Shown: positions 11,122 through 22,210 of the stretch, piece after piece | How positions within the stretch are numbered: the first letter of the stretch is position 1 | Layout: the number at the start of each line of letters is the position of its first letter | Source of the DNA: Mnemiopsis leidyi | Taxonomy: Eukaryota; Ctenophora; Tentaculata; Lobata; Bolinopsidae | Assembly (NCBI GenBank): GCA_000226015.1 | Contig: JH155432.1 | Span: 4,264-43,454, forward strand | Direction of reading: 5' to 3' | DNA length: 39,191 bases | The notes under the pieces: generated by a model | Told to the model about the DNA's origin: nothing | Databases searched by the model: none | The model's input: the letters and a program-made list of their open reading frames with translations, nothing else | Translations under genes and position numbers: made by a program

Positions 11122-12653
11122 CCGTACACGGTACAAATCATTTAACGACAAATTACATAACGCTATTAGTATAAAGTATAAACACAACGCAGTATGACTA
11201 TGAATAAATTATAAAGGTAGCACAGACGAAATGATTATGACGACGTCATACAGACTCAAGATATTTGAAATAAAACAATGAAAAGAACGCGCGATAGTGT
11301 TCAAACTTTGCGCGTGCAGAGTGAAATTTTAAAATCACGCATTGAACGGCTGCAATAATTCGCGCGTCTGTATCTACACGTGCAGAGCCAGAACTATGAA
11401 AATTAACCGAAATTACGTGTGGTTAGTGGTTGCGTATTATGATTCCTTATTTCGCGAATTTTAATTACAATAAGCGACGGCATGATAATTAATACGGGAA
11501 ATTCAGCGGTCGCCTGACACAGTGAAAGCGGCCGCAATTCTTGTTCATCTGGTTTTTTGCATTAACTTTTTAATTGGGTTTCATTGGAAAATATAACTTT
11601 TCCAATCCCCCATTGATAACCAACTTAAGTTCTGTTTGAACCTTTTTGCTGGGCCATAAAATCGTATACCCAAGGGAACACGGGGGCCAGAGGCCCGCAA
11701 TATTTAGGTTGATTTTTGAGTAGAAACACGTCTTAAAACCAAACTAATCTAAATATTACTCGTGGTATGAGTGCTATTAAGTATTTGTCAGTCTATCGGT
11801 CAGATCGACAAGCAGATTTGAAAAAAAATTCGAATAACTACAAGTTAAACACTTTATTTTGAAAAATGTAACTTGAAAATATGATACATCAAAACATCAT
11901 ACGGTACATCAGTTCTTAAAACTTTTAAAGTCGACAAAGCACAAATAGAAATCTTTTTGAGTGCCAGAAATGTTTGTAAATTCGCTTGAAATACTTTAGC
12001 ATAAGGTCTTAAGACACTTTTAGCCAAACTTAAAATGATTGCTAAGTTGTCGGCTTCATTAAGTTCAGCAATATTCATAGTTGATTGTACTAGGAGTTGC
12101 TTTAGCTTGCATCAAGCATTAAAGATACTGCCGGGTCGCCGGGATCCCAAAGGTTTTTGAAACAGTCAACAACCCGAATGTATATTTATTTACACGTAAT
12201 TTCGACATTGAAGTCAAAATCTTTGTTTAGCAGATCTCGGTATTAGACCAGGGCCCTCATGGGGATGCCTATAAAGCTAAAACAAAACTATTAAAAGACG
12301 ATTTATCATTCAGAACTGGTAACGAAAAATATCAAGATATTTTAAGATAATGTCGAAACGCTCATTTTTTCTGACCTTTTCTGACTTTTTTTCTGCCATT
12401 GAAATGTAGAACAAATTCGAGTTTAGGAAACAATTTTAGTGGGTCAGACCAGATACTCGATACTGATTAAATCTTTTCCCCTTAAAAGTATATATTATAA
12501 GATTATTCTGTTATAAGATTATTCTGTTATCAACAAACTCGAATTTCAATACTTATAATCAACAACAATACAACTTGAAGTTAACTGGACTTTCTCGTTT
12601 ATAAAGTTTGTACTCTTTCACAGTGCATTCAGTTTTGTCCAATGTCCAGTGTC
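11122..12653. other. No supported gene
   Basis: A moderately GC-rich patch at 11280-11540 repeats short words such as GCGCG and CGTGCAGAG. A 9-bp-arm hairpin ATTGGAAAA/TTTTCCAAT lies near 11583-11606. A 74-codon minus-strand frame (11854-12078) lacks coding character. Confidence 0.5.
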
Positions 12654-12654
12654 A

Positions 12655-12982
12655 CTGAAAGGGTAAGAGATCTGTATCTCGTTACCAGGATGTGAGGAAC
12701 CCGTATCTCGTTTCAACAACAAGGGACTTAGTTCTAGATTGTATTGTGTACGATGTGAGCTGCTTCCACAACGGTTTTCACTTGGTGTCTTTGTCGGGGA
12801 TCAACGTGTATCCTCATTCTGAAACAGAAACAGTAAGTTACGGATCGAGAAAGTATTACGTTTCAGTCAACATCGAGCTTCTTTGTTTAAAAGAGTCCAA
12901 AATCTTAAAACTTAGAGGAAAAAGGATCTCATTCGTGGTCGTTAGAACTAAAAACCCGGAAAAGTCAATTACCATGATTTAA
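12655..12982 (+). CDS. Possible coding exon of unknown function (about 108 codons)
   Basis: I do not recognise this protein. The frame is open from just after a TGA near 12652 to a TAA at 12980-12982. It has no in-frame ATG near its start, so if real it would be a terminal exon entered through a splice acceptor such as TTACCAG at 12683-12689. The composition is mixed (Ser, Val, Tyr, Cys), with no low-complexity runs and a basic C-terminal third. No domain, signal peptide or membrane segment is evident. No upstream exon was found. Chance remains quite possible. Confidence 0.22.
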
Positions 12983-14401
12983 CTTGGCCAATTAAAACTA
13001 ATTTCGTTAATGATGTTTCAATTTCATTTCTTAAGATGAATTGTCCAAAAGATAAAGGTTAGATTTGTTTGATTCTGGTAAAAAAAAGTTAATAAACGTA
13101 GAAAACCAAATCATAATCCTCCAAATTATAAATTCAAATTTCCAGACTGGTTAGGGCACGAATTACGAAATAATATGTCAACATGATATGTCAACAACAT
13201 GGTTACTGACAAGAACACGTATGCTTTGAATTAGTGCAATCACAGTAAGATTCATGTAAAATTAATAATATCATAACAGTCGCCAGAGAACAGATTTTCT
13301 TTCCATCACATGGCAGTGATCAATCAATAAGTAGCCAGATATGGCCATTCAATATTGACAAACGCTGTCAAGTGCTATAAAATTGTTCCCTGAATCCCAG
13401 AATAGAATGCATCCTAGACGTCCATCACTTTGGAATGAACCATACCCAGCTTTGATCTTTTAACCTGCTCTTTATTATATCACATGGCAGATAGTTATCC
13501 AGCCTATTAAGAAATTGGTATAAAGAACTTAAGCAAGGTTGGTTACTGTAGAAGGTGGTTTATGTCTAAATAAGTAAACTACTGTTTAACGGGTAGTTAC
13601 TAGTTCAGCCTAACTAAATAGTTGAGGTTGTAAGTAAGTGCTAGCTTTCACTTTCGATACTAGACAGCTTGCACTAGTCATAGTTTCCACTTTCAGGACG
13701 GTCAATTAATCAGAAACACACTCAAAACAAGACATTCTACTTCATTATTATAACTGGCATCAGGGCAAATCTAGTTTCACGATAGTAGGTAATTCGAATA
13801 GGCTTATGTGTTCTATAAAATGAGAATAGTTTTAAAGTAGTTAGACGTTGATTCCGAACTCTGGACCTTATCACATAGATCATAGATCACAATTTGCAAC
13901 TATAGACTTATAGAAACGACGTAACTTTCGGTACTAGCAGCTGCTTAATATTGGTAATATGAAATTTCTGTCAATTCTAATTAAAATACAAATCTTAACT
14001 TGCTAAAGACCCTTAAGTTTAACCCGAGCAGGGGTTAGTATCGGATTTCTTGAAACGGTTACCATGGACACAAATCTAATATACTGATTCAGAGTAATGC
14101 TTCACTGTTGTCATGGTCACTAATATTGTTTGGAGCAGGGTGATGTTACCTATTATTATCAGTACATATCCGACAACCTCACATTTGCCGCCTGACGTGT
14201 TACTAAACTGTCACTATGTTGTACTAACTTTGACTTCATCTCTGGTCGAGACTTCCTCGTTATAGCCTCCTAATACTTGTTTGTCGCAAAGCTTATATTT
14301 TGTCACCAATAGTCACATTTGTCACTTGTAAGATATTCCACCGGCTGATTCCGTTGATTTCCCTCGAAAAAACTAAAACAAAAACCACCTGTGTTTGAAA
14401 A
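12983..14401. other. Intergenic stretch upstream of the TPPP-like gene
   Basis: No coding frame. The last 350 bp should hold the promoter of the downstream gene. GTTACCATGGACAC at 14058-14071 differs from the RFX X-box consensus at one position in its right half-site, and GTTGTCATGGTCAC at 14106-14119 is similar. No clear TATA box was assigned. Confidence 0.5.
14058..14071 (+). promoter_or_regulatory. Near-match to RFX X-box upstream of the TPPP-like gene
   Basis: GTTACCATGGACAC lies about 330 bp before the start codon. The left half-site and spacer fit RYYNYY-N2, but the right half has C where a purine is expected. RFX factors drive ciliary genes in animals, and TPPP/p25-family genes occur in ciliated organisms. 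A loose 14-mer of this kind arises often by chance. Confidence 0.2.
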
Positions 14402-17395
14402 ATGTCGGAAGAAAGAGAGCTGTTAGAGCGAGCACAGTCGATTGTGAGGAAGGCTCTGTCTGCAATCAGTGAAGATCAGGAGGCGGAGCAGGTCGAGGAA
14501 GAGAAAGACGAGGATACCGGGGATATAGGGTTGTCTCTCGACGATATTTCAATAGAAAATGATGACAATCCAAACAAAACAACGGAAGAAAAGTCGATCA
14601 TTGAGACAGGAGTGACACTGTCGGAATCAGTGATAACGGCAGTGTCAGTTGAAGGTCTGACAGAAAGCCGTTCACCGTCAGACGAGCCGGACGGATTGAA
14701 CCCTGATCAAGACAGCGGAAGTTTTATCTCCTTGCACTCCTCACACTCCCTGAAGATACCCAGCGCCGAGCCGCTAGAGGAGGAGGACGAGGAGGAGGAG
14801 GAGGAGGTGGTGGAGAGGAGGGAGGAAACCAGAGCTGAGTTTGTCGTGAGGAAAAACTTTGAGAACTTCACAGAGTACACTAAACAACTCAACGGCAAGG
14901 ACTTTTTGTCTGAGAAGCGCTATTTGCAGGTACATTTATATAAAATATCGTCTATTTTCTATTATACGATGATCTCGATCAGTTATAAGAGATCTTTAGT
15001 TGAGGACCAAAGATTTACAAATAGCTAATCTAGGATATGATTGGTGACTCACCTAAGGCACTTGCCAGTGCCCGGACATATACTCTACAAATAATTGGAA
15101 ATTTCAATCAGCGCAACAAAAATTGATGTCTTAAACTACGAAGGATGACAATTTAAAATTTTAACAGAAGCGTCTACGGCTACGCACCATATAACAATCT
15201 GTCGAGCTTGATTAATAAAGACAACTGACAATACGGTGAACAATCCCTTTCCGAGTTTCTGCCAGTCTAAACTATTAAGTTGAGCAATCTTATTGTAAAC
15301 ATATTCTGGCAAGGACATACTTATTTGATACGTGCAGAATTGCACGTATAATCGGGGCCATGTAAACAAATACCTAACTCTTTAAGAATAAAAAGATAAC
15401 AGGATGCGGAACAGCAAAACAAATATGATTCTAATACAAACGTTTCTATAGAGCTATATAGGCTATAGAACTATTGTAGAATGTCGATTTGAACGACGAC
15501 GATCGTAACGTAAGCTCACAAATACCAAAACTCAAACCTAGTATAAAACTGTACTGCAATGACTTAGAATGATTATTGCGCAAAATTCAAATTATAGAAA
15601 ATAATAGCCAATAGTTAAATCTTATATTATGTTGCCTATACCTCATAAAAAACAATCGTTGTATAATTTTCTATAAAGTATTGACGTATTGACTAGATGA
15701 CTTACAGAGATAAACGAGCGCAAGGTTTTTTCGAAGTTCAGTACAATTCAACATTGAAAACAACAAGATTTCAAAATACCGTGAAACCATGTGTCTTCCG
15801 AACCATGAAATCCAGCTATTGCACAACCAGATATGTATGGTTATTGAGTTATATCTGATTTTCTCGCTTGCAAAACTACTTTCTTACTTTGAAATCTTGA
15901 TAACGTGTCCTGGTATGACATACGATTTGATGTCATGAGCTATTATTCCACATTAGATCTTAGTTGTACAAGTTACCAAAGATGTTACCTCGTAAACTTA
16001 GACACAAATATATCAATTTGCTGAGGGCTAAGATTTCTAAAAATCTATACGAACTTGATTTGAACCTCGATTGAAAGATTAGCAAACATAGAAAATGTAA
16101 TGCAATCTAAAATAAAGCATTTCTTTTTAAATCATTAACCACTTCGAAAAAAGCAGGAAGGGGGGCTGCTGTGAGTCCTAAATAACAATTGATACTGTAC
16201 ATAACAATGACTCTATATCGTTAAGGGGATTGTAGAAGTACCAGCCGGTACGACAGGAGACCTTCTGGAGACAATATAATCAAATATTAAATCCTTCAAA
16301 TTAGGCAGTACTGTGAGCTATAGAAGTTGTGTATATTGGAGACCCCTGGTCCGTGGTACCATAATCACTCACAAGGACAGTCCAGCTAGCCAACTGAGAT
16401 TCCCAACCCTCCTCCCTCCTGTGGAGGTGCCAAGTAGGACCAACGAGAAACTTGACAAGCTGGACGTTTTATAGCCATACTATTTGGACAATTTATAGGA
16501 CACAATCTTAGATCGGGCATCACTTCCGGCCTACAACCGGGAATTGACATTTTTAACACGTTAAATGTTCGTTTTAACACATTGGTTAGGGAATTTTAAT
16601 AAAGCCATACGGTCGGAAAGTCTGCAAATTTAAGGGCGTGATTTAAACCCGTTACTTTCAGATGCTGAGGGAGTTGGGGCTAATAGGACCGGGAACTTCG
16701 GTGGACACAACAGACGCAGAAATTGTGTTCTTCAAACATGCCAAGCAACGGTAAGTTCTGAACTATAAATCTTGAAGGCTTTGTATCATATCAAACGTGA
16801 ACCAAGTTCACGGAAATAAAATTGAGATGTAAAATTAAGCAGCCGCCTTATAAAGGCAGCAATCATGTCCTTGTCACATTGTGGCAAAACTATAGTCAGA
16901 CAGCGAGCTAGTCAGAGAGATAGTAACAGACAGAGAGCTAGTCAAACAGGGATCTAGGCTTCGTGTGACACCACACGTTGTGTCAGCAATTTGAGATTTA
17001 AATTTAATGTTTCTTATGGTAAACTGACGTTCGGTGTCGAACCTATTAGTGACATAGCAATAGTTTTTGTCATGTTTGACGTCTAATAATCAGACACTAC
17101 GAAAATGAGACGTAAATCAAGTGTTGCACAATTCTTTGCTAAAAAATGAGAAGCAACGGTAAAACTGCGATTGTCAATCTGCGATAACTTGAATAACTGA
17201 AATACGAAAAAGGAGGTAACATCCTATCATATCTCTATTTGCAGAACAAAGGGGTTAACGATGGACGAATTCAAGGAGTGTCTACAGGTGGTGCTAGCAC
17301 TAAACAAAAGGGAAATTGAGAGTATTTGCGAAGAAGTATTGTATCCGCATGTACCAGTTCATCACTACAGAGCCGTCTTCATGTCAGTCAAGTAA
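14402..17395 (+). CDS. p25-alpha / TPPP-like protein with acidic N-terminal extension, 255 aa
   Basis: Three exons: 14402-14929, 16662-16750 and 17245-17395. Donors are CAG|GTACAT and CG|GTAAGT, acceptors TTTCAG and TTTGCAG, and the frames join exactly. TPPP/p25 proteins bind tubulin and bundle or stabilise microtubules, including those of cilia. Residues about 152-225 match the p25-alpha core: a Phe-x-x-Phe helix, then LGLIGPGTSVDTTDAEIVF, corresponding to the family's T-(D)-V-D-I-V-F signature, then a Lys-rich turn and LTMDEFKECL, corresponding to ITFEQFQEAL. The first 150 residues are an acidic, Ser-rich, presumably disordered extension with a Glu run at 126-136; vertebrate TPPP extensions are much shorter. 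The protein ends soon after the core, without the usual Gly-rich C-terminal tail. The ATG lies in AAAATGT. AATAAA lies 233 nt past the stop. The family call is firm; orthology to a particular TPPP paralogue is not. Confidence 0.8.
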
Positions 17396-17627
17396 AAGTG
17401 AAAAATGAAAAGGAGTGAAAGTGAGTGAAAGTGAATATTAAAGGGACTAAAACTTAAGTTAAAGTAAAGACTTCTACTTGTACAATACAAGGCTGATCAA
17501 CGGTGTGACGGTGTGTTTCAAAATATTTGTTTGAAACGAAGAAATCAACTATATTGGTGCTTTGCTAGTACAACGGCAAATAGAGAGCTAAAGGACTGAA
17601 AACTAAGTTTATGAAATGAACATTAAC

Positions 17628-17633
17628 AATAAA
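17628..17633 (+). other. Poly(A) signal AATAAA for the TPPP-like gene
   Basis: This is the first canonical AATAAA after the TPPP-like stop codon, 233 nt downstream. Further AATAAA copies follow at about 17649-17658 in an AT-rich run. Confidence 0.45.
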
Positions 17634-17999
17634 TATTATTTTGACTAATAAATAAATATAACTATAAGTGTTAAATACTTGTTATATCATTATTCGAAGT
17701 TTAAAGATGGAGATAAACATTTCAAAATAATGTTACAGTGTTTTCTTCTTTAAGCGGGATTTCCTGCGAAACTATTGCGATCAGAAAACATCGAATTTTT
17801 ACAATAACAAAACCCTTAATGACAATTATACTTTCTCATTGTCTCAAATATCGTACGTTGGAGAAAGCATCAGAAAAATTTAATACTTTCAACACTCCTT
17901 TGATGACACTAATTTGAGCTATGAATATGGAAATTGCTACATTTTCTGAAACGTCATACAGGATGACGCCGATTTTCTTTTGTACTTGTAGCAGCAACA

Positions 18000-18718
18000 A
18001 TGATAGTCTCGACTCTAATAGCTTCAGCTAACAAAGACAGCACCTCAACATGTGGGCACACAACTGACAACAAGGAGCTAGAGAACCTGAGAACACAAGG
18101 CCCAACTGCGAGTGAGTTTAATTAATCCAGACCATCAGATTGATAAATTAATATTTTATTTTGATTTGTACACGATAACAATTGAGATGCTATCTGGCAT
18201 ATGCTCTGCAATTTAATTTGATTATCGCTATACGTGTCCCTAGAAAATGTCTAGTAAAATGACAGGCACTATATCGTTTAGGGCTTTCCGGGAACTTAAT
18301 TCCCCGGGATATACGTGGTGAAGGTCCACGAGAAATGCTGTTGTGGACGACGAAAATTAAGATCGGGAAATAGATAAAGTTAAGCTAATTTTATTCTATT
18401 TCGGTTAAGAAACGCTTATAGTCTACTCGTGAGGAGATACAAGTAACGCAAGTTCGTTTTCTTTTAGAATGCAAAGTGTTTCTCGACATTCTTTTATCGC
18501 AACGTACTTCCCATTGGTCGATTTCCGTCGCAAACAAAATTACGACACCCCCGCAGAGGTATAGAGTTCCTCATTTCGCTAGCAATTCCTTGAAGCCAGA
18601 AATATATAGGGCGAACTTAACTTTGCAACATTTACCGAAATTAATTACGGTTATTTTACCTACGCCGGAGCGGCAAAGTGGTTTAACTTTAAAGCCGTGG
18701 AAATATAGCAATATCTAA
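18000..18718 (+). CDS. Candidate two-exon orphan gene, about 120 aa
   Basis: I do not recognise this protein. Exon 1 (18000-18111) opens with ATG and ends at a perfect A|GTGAGT donor. Exon 2 (18468-18718) follows TTTTCTTTTAG and continues the frame (phase 1) to a TAA. The predicted product starts MIVSTLIASANK. It has a polar middle with two Cys flanking the junction region and a C-terminal part rich in basic and aromatic residues with several Pro. No transmembrane helix or known motif is seen, and the N-terminus is a poor signal peptide. ATTAAA at 18771-18776, 53 nt past the stop, could be the poly(A) signal. The gene lies 600 bp after the TPPP-like stop on the same strand and converges on DRC2. 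Additional 5' exons, or exon use as part of a longer transcript with the TPPP-like gene, cannot be excluded. Confidence 0.4.
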
Positions 18719-18776
18719 ATAGAAATGACATTAGGAACTCCGACTGTGTTTAGTGTAAACCAATAACTTTATTAAA

Positions 18777-20117
18777 ATTCATGCAGTTGCATCAAAGGCA
18801 TATCTAATTATATTTTTGATAGGATGAAGTAAATTATACTGTCAATCTTGCCAAAAACCCGTGGAATCAAATCGATGATGAAACTGATACTCCCATAAGT
18901 CATTAGACTTTGGCTCTACCACAATTCAAATAAGCAAATACAGTAAATAATGATTGGTAAGATGACCACGATTGTTTGATTATTTGGCCTTATTTAGTCG
19001 AATCCATAACTATGGTAAATTATTTAATATGACCGTTTTCTAATGATCAAAATTTTCACCAAATGGTGAAGGAAAAATAAGACTAACAGTATAACGATGC
19101 AATCAACCCAAAATCAGGTTCAAGCTACTTACCTTTAGATAAGGAAAAATCTAATGTTCAAGAACAAAAATTGCTTGTTTAAACTAAACTTGTCCGGGAT
19201 TTCGACTGGATATGGGCAACTTGACTTTACTCCTTCATGTCTAATGAGCAACAGTGTGAAATGGAGCGTGCCGTTAATAACTTCCGACAAACGACGACCT
19301 GCCTTTAAATACCACCAAACAACTGTCGGAGACAAGTTCTGGAGCGAGGCTGCTAACGCATAAAATGTCACGCATAAAATGTCATCACGCTTATCGGTCA
19401 GCCGGACAGGTGGGACAGTCACGTGGTCAAGTGACTGGTCGCCTAACTCATGGAGTTCACACGAGGGTTATCAGATAGCGTTTAGCAAAACAGTTTATGT
19501 AGTTGTCAAACCAGATCTGAAGCTAGTAGCTTAGTAGAGTGGAACTTCTGCAGAGTCAGTCGGTTCAGAGCAGCTGACAGAAACACAACATCGTGACGAG
19601 AAACACAACATCGCGACGAGAAATAAACACAAGCTGGGGTGCAAAGATCATATCAAAAGGATTGAGAAACTTTAGTTCTAGAGAGATTTCTATTGGGATA
19701 AGAATAAGATGCGCATACGTTCTAGTACGATATTAGTAGTACACAACAGAGTTTCTTGAATGATGCAGAAATGGAAGTGCTCATTGTTACCCCCCCCCCC
19801 CTCTTTCAGAGAGCTGGCATCTCACGTGATTATATCTATTAGTTCACACCTAAGGACAAATATAAGTGATAAGCAGCTTGTGACGTATGAGTGTTCTACT
19901 CAACCCGTATAATGCAAATCAGGCACATGAGCTGTGTGATTATAGGATGTGCTTCTTCAGATCTGGTATAAAGTTAGACAGGGAAGGTCTTTGTCCCTGG
20001 CTAGCTTTGAGCTTAAGTTTGTGGTAAAGTTAAACGTTAGGTTGGTTGCAACCACCCCAGAAAAGACATGTAATCCGAAATTTTAGAACTTCGACACTAT
20101 TATCAATCGATTTCTCG
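18777..20117. other. No supported gene
   Basis: Overlapping open frames on both strands at 19135-19422 (69 codons from ATG 19154 on plus, 95 codons from a GTG on minus) cannot be decided between and lack splice support. Small tandem duplications occur at 19360-19384 (ACGCATAAAATGTC twice) and at about 19577-19618 (GAGAAACACAACATCG(T/C)GAC twice). A C homopolymer occurs at about 19791-19801. Confidence 0.45.
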
Positions 20118-20400
20118 CCAGAAGAAAAGTTAGACCTACATTTTCACGTAAATTTACATTTTCACGTAAATTTAACGGGAATCCGATGTTGACAGTCCCG
20201 AAGCTTAAAAGTATTTATTTAGACACCCTCCTGTCCGAAAAATAAAAATTTTCAACCTTGATGTAGAAGAAAAGTTATACCAGTAATTTCACGTAAAATT
20301 TGTCAAGGAATCCGAATTTGACAGTTTCGAAGCCGATAAAATATCACGTGACCTCCTAAGTGACCCCTTATTCTTGAGCTAGATGAAAAGTTAGACCTGC
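20118..20400. repeat. Degenerate tandem repeat, about 115-145 bp period
   Basis: The phrase GA(A/T)GAAAAGTTA(G/T)ACC recurs at about 20121, 20266 and 20381. Between copies come TTTCACGTAAA, then GGAATCCGA, TTGACAGT and CGAAGC in the same order. The first unit contains an internal duplication of TTACATTTTCACGTAAAT. The third is truncated. Confidence 0.7.
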
Positions 20401-22070
20401 ATTTTTCTGAAAACATTTTACTGCTCCTCTCGACAATGATAACAATAACAGAGTGTAAAAACGGTACAAAACAGTAACTGGCAGAGTATATCTGGACTTC
20501 CATGGTCCGCTCAAATCCAATATTCGTGTTTGGCTGCATCAAATTTTACCTCCTAATTGATAGAATTCTAAGGCGGACGTTTAGACCCTAGATAAGATGC
20601 GATGATGGGCATATCAGACAAACATCAATTTCATTTGAGTTTCACAAAGCTGGTCCTGATCATATAGGGACAATGAGGGCTAAAGACATGATGTGACGAG
20701 TATTGTGTGGAGTGAAGTGAGGATTCGAGCTGCCCAGCATATGTGTCTAGACTTACAGTCATTCCACGTGTTCTGACTTGTTTTGTAGCTGACTGGTAAT
20801 TGACAAACTTTATACGTGGCTCGCCATATTGTAGGTAAAACAGTAAAATAGAGGTCTTCAGAAATTAAGAATATGAAAATTGGAAGTAAAGTTGAAAAGA
20901 GACTGTCATTATTAAATGAACTAAAAAACAACTTCATAGATTTATTACAAAACACAAAAAATGCAGGTGCGGCCAACGTTGTAATTGAGTCAATGAAAGT
21001 GTAAGTACAATAGTCGCAAAGAATTGTAACCCCATGATCAGTTCATCAGTTTGGGACAACCTTGTCATCGAATCTTAAGTGAGTAAGTGATGTCAATCCG
21101 TCTATATTTCAAATGGAGCATGTTAATGATATCGATATAATAATCAACATAGGTAAATTTGCGTGCAATATCAAAGTCAAGTCAAAAAGCCATAGTTTGA
21201 TTGGACGATGGGCAAGTCCAATACTGTGCTCATATCATGAGATTATGACGATTATGTGGATATTATGCAGGGTATATTGTTTAAGACAGGTCAAAGCAAG
21301 CGTCATGATTTGACAAGGTCACGTGTGTTCAGCGATTCATTTCTGTAGAACAGAGCCACTGCTCATAGCGTCCACTTTATGGTGTGGGTGACGAAGTTTG
21401 GTATCTTTAGAAACATCGTCATTGGAGCATTGAGTAAAGCAATAAGATTAATTTCAGGAAGCCCCGAACAATAATAAAAACTAATTAAGGTTTCATCGCG
21501 TTGTGTACAAAACATTCGTGAATAACTTCCCTATGACTAATCACTACCTCGGTTGTTTAATGCAAGGTGTCGTCTCATAAATTTTTGCTTTTCGGATCAC
21601 AATGTTGAATTGCCGGACTATAAGCAAGAAAGTGGCAATTCAGGCCCTGACATAAGAACATTAAAAAGTGTAGAGTTTCATTCACTTGAGTATCAATTTC
21701 AAAAACTGCAAATTGTAAAAAAGCAAACAAATGGAAACAGAAGAAGAATAAGATAAAAAAGAAGTATTACCCAGAGCATCAGGGTCGGGCCCGGGTACAA
21801 GATGGAAGAAGGAAGTCGGTAACTAGCACAAACCATCACGTGTAGTACTTACAAGAATACCAGGATAAAAAGGATAAAGATGGAAGGGAAGTCTTCAATC
21901 TACTCAAGAATTATATTCCAATTTAGAGTTTTTATATTTCTTCAAGCCAAAAACATGTTGCCGAAACCAAAGTCACACGAAGTCATTTAAAAAAATCCGA
22001 CATTGGCAAGTGGGACAGCAAGCTTCGATGTTGACTGACAGGATTAATGACAACTTTAATTAGCTTCAAG
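20401..22070. other. No supported gene
   Basis: Open frames up to 98 codons (20680-20976, minus) start without ATG and show no splice partners. This lies downstream of the 3' end of DRC2. I searched here for an extra C-terminal DRC2 exon (the EAAHVV-type ending of vertebrate proteins) and did not find one. Confidence 0.5.
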
Positions 22071-22076
22071 TTTATT
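22071..22076 (-). other. Poly(A) signal AATAAA for DRC2
   Basis: On the minus strand AATAAA lies about 135 nt past the TAA at 22211-22213. Its position supports termination of DRC2 in exon 11. Confidence 0.55.
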
Positions 22077-22210
22077 TCTAGGCATTTTAGAGGGACTTGT
22101 CAAAAAATATCAAATTGTAAAATTCCAGGGAAGAATTTGTGTTTTTACAATATTAATTTTTCCTTTAAAGTTTCAGTGAACACGAGTAATTGAAACCATC
22201 ATAGCATAGC

